Source: Achatina immaculata (Eukaryota > Mollusca > Gastropoda > Stylommatophora > Achatinidae). From it: a stretch of 64,000 nt of DNA. Each line of letters starts with the position of its first letter. Position 1 is the first letter of the stretch. Below are positions 31,801 through 46,800 of the stretch, in pieces. Below the pieces are notes generated by a model, which was not told the DNA's origin, ran no database searches, and saw nothing but the letters and a program-made list of their open reading frames with translations. The position numbers and the translations under genes are program-made. The stretch spans positions 5,090,996 to 5,154,995 of the forward strand of contig CM019713.1 in the NCBI GenBank assembly GCA_009760885.1. Direction: 5' to 3'.

Positions 31801-34800
31801 AAAAAATCCCATGTCTGTCTACAAAACAAGGCAATTTTTTTCGAGCTAAAAGTTCAATTGAATTCTCCATCAGGATTTCACCGAATTTCAGGTTCTACAA
31901 AAATACTGTCTGGGGCTTCCAATAAATAAAATGCTTACAGGATCGACTACCACTTCTGACACACAATTCTGATGGCTGATGTCTTTGTTCATTTACGTCT
32001 TTTAAAGCTATTGCTATCTGTCCTTTCACATCAATGAAAGTTCTTATAATACTAGAGTGTTGATTTGATTCTCTACTGCCTTTCTATCCTCTATGTTCTT
32101 TATCAACATTCTCAGGTTTGATTCTCTACTGCCTTTCTATCCTCTATGTTCTTTATCAACATTCTCAGATTTGATTCTCTACTGCCTTTCTATCCTCTAT
32201 GTTCTTTATCAACATTCTCAGATTTGATTCTCTGCTGTCTTTCTATCCTATATGTTCTTTAACAAGATTATCTATGTTCTTTTGCTCATCAAGTGCCATG
32301 CTCCAAACCTTATCAGTTGCCTTTCTTTTCTTGTGCCACTTGGTTGGCCAGTTCATATATTTTTCTCTTATGTCCTCCTATCTTAACTACTTTCAAACTT
32401 TACTAAGCCAGTGAACCCCATGTGGTGTCATGCTGCCCCATTCTGAAAATGGAGAATGTCTCCCTGGAAGGCTCAACACCCTACAAAACAATGTATACGC
32501 TGATGTCAGATCATTAATCAAAAGCAGATGCTCATATAAAAATCTATCTTATATAGATCAATAACAAAGTTGATTGCCTGTCAAAGCAAATATTATTACA
32601 TCTTACATCCTTCCTGTGCCACTAAATGTCACATAGGGTTCGCATGATAGAGTGCCAAGATTTCCTATCTTCGGCGAGTTTTTCAATCTCATCAAGGGAT
32701 GTTATCCTCACTGAACTGGCCTCTCTTAACAATGTCCTCTTTAGAGTTTCACTTGATCAATCTCTTTTTCTTCAACCTGTTGTGTTACACTTGAAAGCTT
32801 GTTTGGGGATCTTCTGATTGTTTTTTTCTCATCACATGACTGACATATGTCCATCTTCTTTTTCTGATCACCACTGAGACAGGTTGTTGTTTGCTCATCT
32901 GTCTTATCTCTGCATTGTTCTTGAATTCATTCCACTTTATACCAAGTATTTTCTTTAGGCGTTTGTTTTCAAAAGAGTCTAATTTCTTGTCTATTTCTTT
33001 AGTTGATTTCCAGCTTTCACATGCATAAATGAGGGTGGATATTTCATTTTAATTGAATAATCTTTACTTGGTTTTTGTGTTATAACTTTTGAATGCCATA
33101 TGTTCTCAAGATTACTGAAGGTCAATGCTGCTTTTGCAATTTGAATTCTACCTTCCTTTCTGGTGTCACCATCCTGGTCTATGTAGCTGCAGAGATATGC
33201 AAAATGACAAAAACAATGGCAAATATTACCTCAGGAAAAAGGTTACGCTGGATCTCTTCAATTGTTCCTCTCTGCGAAGAATGTTGATGATGTAATCAAT
33301 TATGTCTGCCAGGTAATATCGATGAGGTCTGCAAGTTTTCAAACATGACAGTTTACATTGCAAACAGATTTAACACAAAAATGTGTGTGAGGTTTTCTTG
33401 TGAACCAACAGGACTAAAACATGAAATGATCATCAAGGATATTGGGGGCTGAGGTGGATAAATGTTAGTATGATATATTAAAAGCATGTGATGGTAGTGA
33501 AAAAGTACAAGTCTTATGTAGCTTCATATCATAATCACACTGACATCAAACTCTTTCAAGAATTTAAAACAAACTGATAAGAAAAATAACATATTGAAAT
33601 GAGAATGGCAGGTGAAAAAAAAAAAAAAAGATGCTTAAAAAAAGAAAAATTTGGAAAAACTTAGTCATCTTGCTAACATCAGATGGACGATGTATTATGG
33701 AAGTAAAAAGCAGAATTGCATAAGCCAAAACCTTTCAAAAGTTGAAATCCATACTTTGCAATAAATGACTGTCTATGAGAATCAGGCCATACTACAAGAA
33801 CTTAATATTGAAGAAGGCTGGCTAGTAAAGAGGATTAAAGAGAAAAATTTAAATATTTTCGACACATTAAACGTCATGATAATCTAGAGAAGAATGTCTT
33901 GGAAGGGTACATAATGGGAAAAAGAAAGAGAGGAAGACCAAGGTGAAGATGGCTGCAAAACATCGTTGATGATCTGCACATGGATGCATCAGCAGCAGGC
34001 CATCTTGCTCACAACCGAGAGGCCTACAAGAGTGCTGTTAGGGAGGCAAAGTTCCGCAAGGGACATGCAAATGAATGAAATGAATGAATGAGATTCAGGA
34101 AGAGAGTGCTACACTTAGGAGAATCAAGAAGAGAGTGCTACACTTATGAGATTCAGGAAGAGAGTGCTACACTGTTACACTAAACCAATCCTGTTCTATA
34201 GATGTTCAGCCTGGACGGCCAGTAAAGAGATACAAAGAAGGCTGGAATCAGCTGAAGTGTGGTTTTTAAGAAGAATGCTGAAAAGTACCATCAACAGCAA
34301 GACAATGAAGTTCTGAAAGAGGCACAAGCAACAAGTAAAACTATAACAAAGATCAGAAAACAACAATCCAAATTTGTGGGGCATGTTTCAAGGAGAGGCG
34401 GGATAGAGCATCTAATGGCAACAGGGAAGACTGAAGGTAGAAGAGACAGAGGTAGACACAGAGAAAAGATATCTGATGATCTGGCATTCTGGCACAGGAG
34501 ATGTTCAGAGACAAGCCTGCTGAGATGCACAGAGGATCAAGGGTTATGGAAAGCCATAAAAAGAAAATCATAAGAAAGCTTGTTGGCAGTGACCTTGAGT
34601 GAGTGAGAGAGAGAGAGAGAGTGAGAGGAAAAGCAGATTTATTGAGAATTAACTGAAACCTTGCATTTCTGCACACATAATTCCAACAAAGCTAAAAAAA
34701 ACTCAAATGTATGAAAAAGTGTGTACTTTCACTGAAATTTTCACTTTCTCAAACCAATGCTAATATCAACATATATCATTCACAGTTGCCTCTTCCAATA

Positions 34801-37800
34801 ACTTGTGGCAGCAAATATGAAAATCTGATTACAGTTTAACAACCCACATTATGATTTCACAACAAATATTCCATCTATTTGATGCAAAATGTTAATAACA
34901 TGCAAGAAACTCTTCTTCCAATACCAAAGGATCGAGCTTTTTAATCATCTGCTCACCACTGATTGTAACGGTTCCCACTGATGGTAGTGTAGGTTAACCA
35001 CGATGGCTTCCTCAGGTCCCAGAATGTACATAAGAAAACAATAAGCTCAGTAAGACTGAAATAATCTGCTTTTTTTAAAAAGCTCCACCATGATAAGGAC
35101 CACCTCATTCCTACCTCAAGTGTCAGTTTTGTGGGCCATCTCTCTTTAAAAAAAAAAAAAAAAGTTTGTTCTGTTTTGTACTTCTGTACCACATCTTAGT
35201 GATAAAGGGGTTAGCCAGGCTTACAAAATGCTTTACTACGTTCAAAGCTGCTTACTTACCCAACACAATCAATATTTCTGCCAACCACATCTGGGTTTCT
35301 AATTGCCTGAACAATACCTTCTGCAACATTGCTAACCTGCAGATGTTAAAAGATGAAGCAGAAAAAAATTGGTTAGGAAAGGCTATGGTCCATAGACTCC
35401 TGACACATCCATAAATGCTCAGATCTCTTCAGTGTCTCCTTCAGCATAAAGTAAATGATTTAAACCAATTCTATGCTGGCTGACCATCACAGAAAGCACT
35501 TCACATGACACAACTAATAAGAAGACAATAAGCACTGAATACTACCATTTAAAACTAAGATATTACCAATCACATTTAGAATACTAATGCTTAAAATGTA
35601 GATATTAATAGTCAATGTTTTTCAGCATTCTTTAACAATCTTGAAGGAGCAACCTGAAGCAAGTGGTAGCCCATGCCACTGTGCTGAAGATCAACAACAC
35701 AGGCTTCATTTTAGATGAGAAGTATAAGCTGTGGGGTTTTTCTCTTCACACTGTTGTTGTAACTTACAAGGCTGCTAAAAAAAAAATAAATCCTGTAGCA
35801 TTTGCATGCCATAGGGGTGTGAAGTGTTGGTGCCTTCATATTTCTAGGCCAGTACACCATCTGCCTTGCCTCACCGTCTTTGTTTTCCTAGGGAAACCCC
35901 AGGTACCCATTTTTTGAGCTGGTTGACCCTGGCGCCGGTAGGTCTGAAAAAAATTCTGCCCAAGTGCAAAATCAAACCAGGAACCTTCTGATCGGCAAGG
36001 CGAGTGAACTACTAGACCACTGCAGCATAACACTACCACACAGGAAAACACATGGATCTTTACTTGTTGCATCAGCAGACCGCTTATTCAGTTCTCATAT
36101 ACAACTGTTTTGTTTTTTGTTTTTTTTATATATGCAAGGAATAATCGAGCATATATGTACACACTAAAAAACGTTTGAAAATACTGAGACCCAATCTGGT
36201 GACTCACAGTAACAAATGACTGTTTGATAATCTAAATACTATATGACAGTTTAAACTGAACCATCCATCATTTGCTGGACTGTAGCCTCCATAATATCAA
36301 TATGGAGCAGGAGCAGGAGCAGGGGATGAGGTTGGAGAACCCGACAGATGCATCAATTACTGCCTGCTGTGGGTGAAGACACACTCCTCAAACTGAATAA
36401 GACAGCTGCCTGCGGCAGGGGTTGGCGAAACACAGCCAGCCAAGAGCCTATTATACCTCCCAGCCGTGCCCCTGGAAACAACAGTGGTCCCGACCAAGAG
36501 AACAGGGAATGCACTGAGAAGGTGAAGCTGGTCCTAAAAATTCACCAAAGGCTTAAGTCAGGTGTGTTGGGCCTAAGGTCACATTAACTGCAGCACAATG
36601 CAACTTTTCAGGATAAACAATGAAAGAAAAGAAGAAAGCCCTCCACATTAAAAAAAAAAAAAAAGCTGACAAAGAGGTGTAGTGAGCAGAATTTAAAAAA
36701 AAACATGTCCCAGGACTTTCAGCAGTAACTATAACTTGCATGATCAGATTTTTTTGGGGTCTCTGGTTGCTGAAGTTTCTACTGATGGGTGGTAATACTT
36801 GATAATGAGGTTTTTACTGATGGGTGGTAATACTTGACAATGAGGTTTTTACTGACAGGTGGTAATACTTGACAATGAGGCTTTTGTTTTCCCTCCCATC
36901 ATTTCTTCTTCTTTTTTTTTTTTTTGGGGGGGGGGGCAACTTACTGCCCATTCTGTTACAAAATCACAGTTTTTCTTTTTTCAGTTTTCAATACTCTAAT
37001 CAAAGGACTCTATTACAGTACCAATTCTGTGGTAAAGTGGACTCATATTTGCATCTAATTACAAATATATATAAAAAATGTAGGATATAGAAAGATAAAA
37101 AAAATACAAAACAAAACAAAACAAAAAAAAAAAAAAAAAAAAAAACTACATGCTAAAAGGTAGTACTGACAAAGACTGGCTGTTTAATGGTTTGTTCTCC
37201 ATTCTTCCAGAGCTGTATTGATGACTGAGATAAATTCCATCTCCCTGAAAAACAAAAACAACTCATCATCATTAGTATTTGCTTAATTACAAATGCAGCA
37301 TATAAGCCATCTAATGGTAACAGTGATATTTCTTTCTATTTTAAATGGAAGAGAGGAAAGCTCGAGTTCAACATTAAATTCTCTCAATTTCAAACAAATT
37401 ATTTTTATTCTGCTCTACGACGTGTAAATTTCAGACAAATTACCTTTTTTTGTCTACTTCAAGAAAGCAGGAAACATATATAGACAGAAATTTTGCAATT
37501 TATGTGCTTACCATTACTGTTCCTCATAAAAAAAATAGATTACTACAAGAAATTTAAAAAGTTAAACATATTATCTTTTAACTATCAGAGTGATTTAAAA
37601 AAATAAATTACTGCCTATAAATTATAATAAAATTTGTGCTAAGAATGAATGGACTGTCTAAGAAGACTATGATACATCCTTGGAACATGATACATGACAG
37701 GAGAATATTAAAACATGTTTTAATATATAATGCAGATTATTCATTAAATATAATAAATAATTCTGTGATAACATGGTTTTATAAAAATATTTTATGAGCA

Positions 37801-40800
37801 GGAAAGCTTAAAATAACTGTATCTAATACAGAAAACAGGACAAAAATACTTTTATTCATTTATTTGTAACTCACATTTCACAATATAGTTTAAAAAAGAC
37901 AAATTCCTACACATCCTGCAAGGAAGCACCAACCTATGATGTTTAAATCCTTACATTTTCAGAAAATATGAACCTCAAATATAATTGGGATAAAGGTTCT
38001 TCTTATCTTCATTATTCTTTGTTCTTGATACTGTATGAAGAATAATTTCAGTTTCCACCATTATTCTCTCCCAGTTCCATTCTTTTTTGTACTCTTGTTG
38101 TTGTACATAAAATTTTCTAAGGACAATATGTATTGAATTTTTATCTTATTTTTAATTTTGTGCTATGAGACTTCGCAATCACTCAATTTGCATACCTTGG
38201 CAGCTACACAGACAAGGATGGTGACACCAGAGAGGAAGTTAGAATTAGAATTGCAAAAGCAGCATTGATCTTCAAGAATCTTGAGAATATATGGAATTCA
38301 AAAGTTATAAGCACAAAAACCAAGTTAAGACTATTCAATTCAAATGTAATATTTATGCATGTGAAGGCTGGAAATCAACTAAAGAAATAGACAAGAAATT
38401 AGACTCTTTTGAAAACAAATGCTTAAGGAAAATACTCTGCATCAAGTGGAACGAATTCAAGAACAATGCAGAGATAAGACAGATGACTGGACAACAACCA
38501 GTCCCATGGGTGATCAGGAAAAGGAGATGGACATATGTTGGTCACATGATGAGAAGAAACAGTCAGAGAATCCCAAAACAAGCTATAAAATGGGACACAA
38601 CAAGCCAAAGAAAAAGAGGCAGACCACGTGAAACTCTGAAGAGGGCATTGTTAAGAGAGGCCAAATTAAAGGCATAAAATCCCTTGATGAGGTTGAAAGA
38701 CTCGCCGAAGACAGGAAAAATTGGCGAACTACCTTACAAGCCCTATGTGACATTTAACGGCATGGGAAGGATATAAGATAAGATTTTGCAAGGACAGCAT
38801 ATTGTAAGCTGATATGCAAGAAACACATGAAGAGGTCTACTTTATGCTGTATTTTTGGATTATATACAGCAGAACTTGGATTATATACAGCAGAACTATT
38901 TATTTCAGTGTTGTCCTCATTCTCTGTGTTGATAAACCTATCTTTTGGTGCTGTCCTCACTCTGTATTGACAAACCTACCTTTTGGTGTTGTCCTCATTC
39001 TCTGTGTTGATAAACCTATCTTTTGGTGTTGTTCTCACTCTCTGTATTGACAATCCTATCTTTTGGTGTTGTCCTCATTCTATGTTGATAAACCTATCTT
39101 TTGGTGTTGTCCTCATTCTCTGTGTTGACAAATCTATCTTTTGGTGCTGTCCTCATTCTGTGTTGATAAACCTATCTTTTGGTGTTGTCCTCATTCTCTG
39201 TGTTGACAAATCTATCTTTTGGTGCTGTCCTCATTCTGTGTTGATAAACCTATCAGGCCAACTTCACAATGTAAACAGCCCAGGGCCACATGTCACGCAG
39301 AAATTAGTTATTGTACCATTAACTTGTTCTAACTTCAGCTTTTAGGAGGCTATCTTCTCAACTGTGACCATAATTACCATGGCTGGTATGCAAAGATCTC
39401 TTAGTTTTTATCATTACATATATGCATGACACTGGTGCCACTGGTCCAGTGCATCCAGCTTCATTCATTCATTCATTTGCATGTCCCTTGCGGAACTTTG
39501 CCTCTCAAACAGCACTCCTGTAGGCCTCTCGGTTGTGAGCAAGATGGCCTGCTGCTGCTGTGTCCATTTGCAGATCGTCAACGATTTCTTGCAGCCATCT
39601 TCGTTTTGGTCTTCCTCTTTTTCTTTTTCCCATTATGTATCCTTCCAATATGGTCTTCTCTAAATTATCATGACGTTTAATGTGTCCAAACTATTTAAGT
39701 TTTCTCTCTTTAATCCTCTTTACTAGCCAGCCTTCTTCAATATTAAGCTCTTGTAGTATAGATATATTTGTTCTTTTTTGTGTCCACGATATTTGGAGAA
39801 CTCTTCTGTAGCATTTACATTCAAAGGCATTTATGTGTTTCTCAGCTTCAACGAAGCATTTATTCAGATACCGTTTCTAACTGTTGACTGCATGGGACTT
39901 CCAAGTATGTCAGCAATGCCCATGTTGGTGCATGACTTTTTAATGGATATTCATCTCCTTCTTCTGTGTTAAATCATATGCTCAGTCATGTAAGCATGGA
40001 GATGGGTTATCTCCATAAATCCTCCAAGAATTTTCACATATGACACAATTTTCTATCAAAGTTCTTATCCTTGTGAGTCTGGTTCTTATATCTCTGTAGA
40101 GAATATAGGGCTGCAGAATGCGCTCTGGAGAATGTGTTCTGGCATGCGGAGAGCGCAAAGTGGGTGGTCTTCAGTTTATGTAAACAAGTTTGTAACCTGC
40201 AATATCCTGCTAATGAAGATTTACAGCAAAATTCTGTTCTGAGATGCCCCCCCCCCAGCAGTATATGCACCTCCTCACAGCCTGGACACACCTAAGAAGA
40301 GAACAGTCATCTCCTACCTGGAATGCAAGATCACTCATTCAGTTTAACTCACATTTGTTAGCGTAGTGCATGAGAAACCGGTCACCTTCACCAAACATGT
40401 CTGCTGGTTTGAAGATAATGGCTTCAGGAAACTCTTCACGCACAGCAAGCTCCGACTCATACTGCAAGAGCAGACATTACTTTCATGACAACTGAACCAA
40501 CAGAGGGCAAAAAAAAAAAAAAGAGTAATAATAACAAACCAATGAAAGAAACAATCACCTGCCACTTTATATTTAAAATATATATAAGAAAAAAATTTAT
40601 TTTATTACAGAATCTAAAACTTGTGATGACCTGTATAAAGATGACAACAAAAAACATGTACGCTTTTTCTCTGACTAATTTAACTGTCCGCCCACTATAA
40701 ATTCAAGTGTGGCCCCATATGTTTATGGTCCCATTTTCATTTTTAACCTCGCATGCTGTTACTAGGAGCATATTAACCCTCTCCTAACCTTTGTCAGAAG

Positions 40801-43800
40801 TTTATTAGTGCTGGTTCAAGACGTAAACAACATACACTCATTTAAAAAAATTTCTGAAGTTAATTTCATGTCCATGTATCAATACTTTTCATAAACTTCA
40901 CTGCTATCACAACTGAAGCAGAAAAATTAACCTGTAAATGAAACAAAGTACACAAATTAACTGGTAAACAAAATGAATTTATGCAAGATATGAAAGGGTT
41001 AAGAGGACAACAAATTATAGAAGTAAAAAAATACACAAAACAAAATTATTATGTAAGACAAACATAAGAAGAAAAAAACAGCTGCACTTCCATAAAGATA
41101 AACAAAAAACAGCTGCACCTCTATAAAGAAAAAAAAAAAAGCAGATGCACCTCCATAAAGATTAAAAAAAACTGCTGCACCTCCATAAAGATACAAAAAA
41201 ACATCTGCACTTCCATAAAGATAAAAAAAAAAACAGCAGCACCTCCATAAAGATAAAAAAAAAACAGATGCACCTCCATAAAGATTAAAAAAACTGCTGC
41301 ACCTCCATAAAGATACAAAAAAACTGCTGCACCTCCATAAAGATACAAAAAAAACAGCAGCACCTCCATAAAGATTTTTAAAAAAAAACAGAAGGTAGAC
41401 AAATTTAAGAACGGACAGGAAGTTTGTGTATCTCTACAACCACCAGATAACTAAATTCACTACTTCAAAGCTAAGACATAAGTCACCATCATCAGATACC
41501 AAGTGATAAGATTCTGATTTAGAACTAGCCTCTAAAACTTTTTTACCATTTCCTCAATGATCAAGAAAATGACAAAGAGATATGCATCTAAATGAAGATG
41601 TCATGTCAGCAGCTGGCCTACATCAATGTCAACTACTGATCTACATTAATGTCAACTGCTGATCTACATCAGTGCCAGTGGGTGGCCTACACCAATGTCA
41701 ATTGATCTACATTAATGTCAACTGCTGATCTACATTAATGTCAAATGGTGATCTACATCAGCGCCAGTAGCTGTCCTATACCAATGTCAATTGGTGACCT
41801 ACATTAATGTCATTTTCTAGCCTACATCAATGCCAGCTGCTGGTCTACATCAATGTCAACTGCTGGCCTACATCAATGTCAGCTGGTGGCCTTCATCAAT
41901 GTCAGTTGCTGGCCTACATTAATGTCAACTGCAAAAACAATCACAGAACCCTAAAACGGACTGTCTTTTGTCTCAAGGAAAACAGATATGATCATAAGAT
42001 AGTTTATTAGGAAGGAAGACAACAAACTAAACAGGAAGTTCATCATTATGTAACAGACGTATACTATAAATAAATGTCATAACAAGGAAGTTCATCAATA
42101 TATAACAGACACAAGCTATAAATAATGTCACGCAATGTCAAGTTTATGCAATAATGTGTCTTTAAGAAACTCTTACTGAAGCACAGACTGTTCAGAACAA
42201 ACAAAATCAAATCTATTCAGGATTATACGAGGGGCGTTCAGAAAGTAATGCAACACGTTTTTCTCAGGAGTTGTTTATTCAAAAAGCATGAAATTTATAC
42301 ACAATATACATGGATGTGTCATACATTGGTATTATTGAACATAATCCTCATCAACTTGTATGGCTTTAAGCCAGTGTGAAACAAGTGCATATATTCCTAG
42401 CCCATATCAAATTTCCTCTTGATTATGTAGCCATTTTTTCACTGCATGAATCACTCCTTCGTCATCTTCAAATCTTACCCCTCGGAGTACATCTTTAAGT
42501 GGACCAAACAGATGGAAATCAGGTGCCAAATCAGGACAATAGAATGGATGGGGTAGTAGTCCAACCCAATTTCGCAATTGCTTCCCGTGTTGCCAGACTT
42601 GTGTGAGGGCACACACTGTCGTGAAGGAGAAGCAGGTCTGCTGGATTCTTGTGTAGCCGAACTCTGCGAAAACGCTGATTGGTTTTTTCAATGTCTTAAT
42701 ATAAGCTTGCGAATTGAATGTCTCTCTTCTTGGCATAACATCTACAAGGATTACACCTTCAATGTCCCAAAAGACAGTGAACATGACCTTTCCAGCTGAA
42801 GGAGTTGTCTTGAATTTCTTTCTTCATGGTGACTGCAGTTGATGCCACTCCAATGACTGTCTTTTTGTCTCAGGTTCAAAATGATGTGCTCAGGTTTCGT
42901 CACCTGTTACGATCTTAGCCAAAAAGTTCTCTCCCTCAGCACTGAAACACCCCAACAATTCAGAAGAAATTGCTTTCCTTTCCTTTGCAACTGATGGTCA
43001 TTTGTGAGACTCTGAGGACCCCATCTTGCGCAAACCTTAGAAAATCTGAGACCTTTTATAACTGCATTTGCACTACTATTGCTGACTGACAGCTATAAGG
43101 CCAGTTGTTGAGTAGTGATACACCTATCAGTAAGAATAATACCCTCAGCGCATTTCAACATTTTTGCATTGGTGGCTGTGGCAGGATGTCCACAGTGCGG
43201 CCGATCATGCGGCTCCGTATCTCCACTTATTGATTCTTTGATTCTCTGAACCCAGTGACCAACTGTACTTCTGTTGACTGCAAAATTTCCATACACATCA
43301 CATAGATGGAGCTTGTGAATGTTCACGAAAGTTTCCTTCTCTGCAACGAGAAAATCTATCACTATTCGCTTATACTGCAAGTTGCTAACAGTCCATTTCA
43401 ACGGTAAAGGCAGTCATATTCTTTGGCCAGCTGCGGCCAATTAATTGGTTCACACAATCGGCATACGCCACATTTAAAGTGTGCAAAATTTCATTATTAG
43501 TTGAAAAAAAAAACAAAAAAAACGATGTCGTGCATTACTTTCTGAACGCCCCTCGTAGCATAACTTGTCTCCAGGAAACTATTAATCAACCACATTTTAT
43601 ACTCAGAACCATGACTCTGGCATCATATGCAACAAATTCAAATTACTTAAAAATCTCTAATGTGTAACTTCCTTATTTTCCACTGACCTTTGACTTTAGG
43701 AATTCAGAGCCCTTCCAGACCTTCTGGGGACTCTCTTTTGCATTCAGATGAGAAACATGAATGAACTTCTCCACCCCACTCTCTTTAGCAATGCGTGCAA

Positions 43801-46800
43801 GCCTACGAGCACCCTCAACATGGACCCCATGAAAAGTGAAGTTCCTAATAACAGAGGGATTTAAAAATCATAAAACACAATCTCTAAAACATATAACGAA
43901 AATGACAGTGATTAGTGGTATACTATCTAAAAAAGGATCTCACAGGTGTTTATTTAATCACCGGCCTATATCAGTAATGCCCCAACAGGCCAAGGAATAT
44001 ATGGGCACTGACACCACATCCCTAGGTGTCTCTAAGGCATGACAGGGTTACCTTTACCTTTTTTTTTTTTTTTTAACCTTTGTCAGTTTTCATTTAGAAC
44101 TTCCCTGTCTACTGAAATCAATAAAATGACCTAAAAAAAAAAATGATTCAAAATAAGAAGTAAAAATAAAGGGATAAGGATGAATGAAATAGGGAAATAA
44201 CAAGCTGAATCATGTAGGAATAGAAAGAACTGGTACAAGAAATTTTTTTGTTGTTCCCAGTTAGGGCTGAAAAGCAATTCATTATCCCCTCTTACACTTT
44301 CAATGCTTTGGTGTTTGTGCATTATACTAATGTATCACTTCAAGCATACTACAAATAACAAAAGGACAATAAATAAATTATAATTCAAATCTGTTTAAAT
44401 GAAAAAAATAAGGCGGGCAACACTTATGTTACTTATTTATCAAGTATTTAAACTATAATGTCTTCATCTCTTTTACTTTTCAAGAAAATCTATTTTAAAT
44501 CCACATCACCTGTATGTCATATTTAGTTGTTTTCATTTATACTTCCTACTCAATCACCAAATTGTATATAGTAATTTTTCTTTGTACTTGTACAAACTTC
44601 CTGTAACTGTGAGCTGTTGTTCTTTGCAGCTGATGCTGTTGAGGCACAGCATTGTATCAGCGTGGGAACGAGTTATGGCAGCTACTTTTTCAGTCTCTGA
44701 GTACAGCTAAAAATTTTTCTTTAAATGTTTTATGGAAACTAAGGACAGAGTTCAGTATAAGAAAACTGAACATAAAATCTTTTCTACACAGGTGTTCATA
44801 AATCAGTTAATGAGCATAAAAACTATGCTACATGGCTGTTCATAAATCAGTTGTTCTACTAATGAAAAAAGTTATAAAACATGCTTACTTTGTCTCATAA
44901 TCTTCACCAATTAGATTGATCACTACATTTGAGTACTGGACAGTTTTGCGGATGGCTTCTTCATCTCGTAGATTAAAAGGCTGGAAAAATGGCAAGAATG
45001 ATAAAAGAAATAAATTTACTAATAAGATAAGAGAAAAATAAATGCACTAACACGATAGGAGAAATAATTCGCCAATATTATATACTATGCACTAACATGA
45101 TATGACAGAAATAAATGCACAAATAAAATATGATAAACGCACAAACATAATAAGAGAATAATGCACTAACATTAATACAATATGCATTAAAAAAAAAAAA
45201 AGACTATAACACAACATATCATCATCAAGTATCTTCACCCTTCTGGAAGCCAAACTATCAATGGGAGTTTCTCCTTTCTTCTTTTTCTTCTGAACCCGAA
45301 AGTGACAGTAGTTCTCAAAATTTTGTTAAATCCAGTAACCATTTACTGTGTGAGATTACCCCTGGTCTAAAACATTTCATGGTTATAATGACTCCTTGCT
45401 CTAATCCCATTGAAGCTTATTAATTTTTCCCCAACAACACTTTTATGTTAAAATATAACCTTTATGTATGTTTATTTTTTTCTGTCTTAGGTCTAATACT
45501 TTAATGACTAAGAATTTATGTTAGCCATCAATTACATCTCTGACTCTTTGTTGGTCTAGGTCCACATATGCTAAAAATAGCATGCTTTATACATCCCAGT
45601 TCATTTATCCATTCAGTTTAAATATAGTTTTGTCTTGAATGCTTCTTAAGCTATTAATAAAAATCACCACCAGCTCCACCCATCCAACAAATGATAATCC
45701 AGGATGATTCTAGGTACTGTTCATAGCCATTGTATCTGTCCTCTGGCATCGCCAATACTGTCCTTCATATAATATGCTGTTGGAGCACATGATGGTCACA
45801 ATAAAACTGAAGGGAAAAACAAAGCAGAGAAAGGTCAAGGGAAGAAACATATCCAAATGGGCTAACTGGGTGGTACAGGACAGGGAGGGAAACAGAATGG
45901 GATGAAGAAACGTGATCACCAAAAACTTAACCAGACGTGGCATATAATCAGTCAAACGATATATTTTAAATTAAGAAAAACAACTTTCAATTAAAATAAA
46001 AAGGAAGAAACATACTTACAAAGAAAAGCACCTGGCCAAGATCTCCCACCACCCTCAATCTCATCACATCGTACGCTTCACAACGATATGGGACAATTAT
46101 CTGTGATCCAATTTTTCCTGATTTTAGAGGAATAACTGTTAATGCCTGCTGTTATGTAAAATTTAAAGGACTGCCTAGAGAAACTGAAAAAAACAGCATG
46201 CAATTTACTGCATGATACAGGGCAGAAAAATATATTCACATCTAATTATTAGATGACATATTAATGGTGGCAGAAATAAGGCTTCAAGATCTGCACTATT
46301 TATTCTAATGAATTACCGAATTTCTTAAAATATCCTTCATAACAACATAAATAAAATCACATATCACCAAACAGGCAGAAATAATTACAAAACTGATACA
46401 AACAGCAAATGACAGAACAGCAACTGTCAAGATATGTCGCTACTGTCATTTTGGTTTCAAAAACACCGTTCTGAACAAAAAAAGTACTTGACAAGATCTA
46501 ATTTCTGTTCAAAGAAGATACTGAACTAAAAATACAATAGCATATTATAAATTTAAAATGAACGGCCAATCCTTATACTTACATACATATCAGTTTCTAT
46601 TTATTAAAGAATCGTCACTGTGTTAATCCCCTTCCTTATTTTTTATTAATTATCATCTGGCCCTTCCTTATTTTTTTTATTAACTATCATCTTTCCCTTT
46701 CTTATTTTTTTTTATGAAAACTATCATCTTGCACAGACTTCTCATACCTAATCTGTTACACACCGCTGTGCCAAGATAGCCAGAGGCTCCGAACACCGTG

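Noticed and set aside
38865..39255. Regular repeats resembling a CRISPR array
   Set aside because: Units are contiguous with no unique spacers, and the genome is eukaryotic.
38814..39345. Repeating [11 protein letters not shown] protein
   Set aside because: Translation of a 38-40 bp minisatellite; periodicity is in the DNA and there are no splice or start signals.
41121..41402. Repeating [10 protein letters not shown] hydrophobic protein
   Set aside because: Translation of a 32-bp minisatellite with A-runs of variable length.
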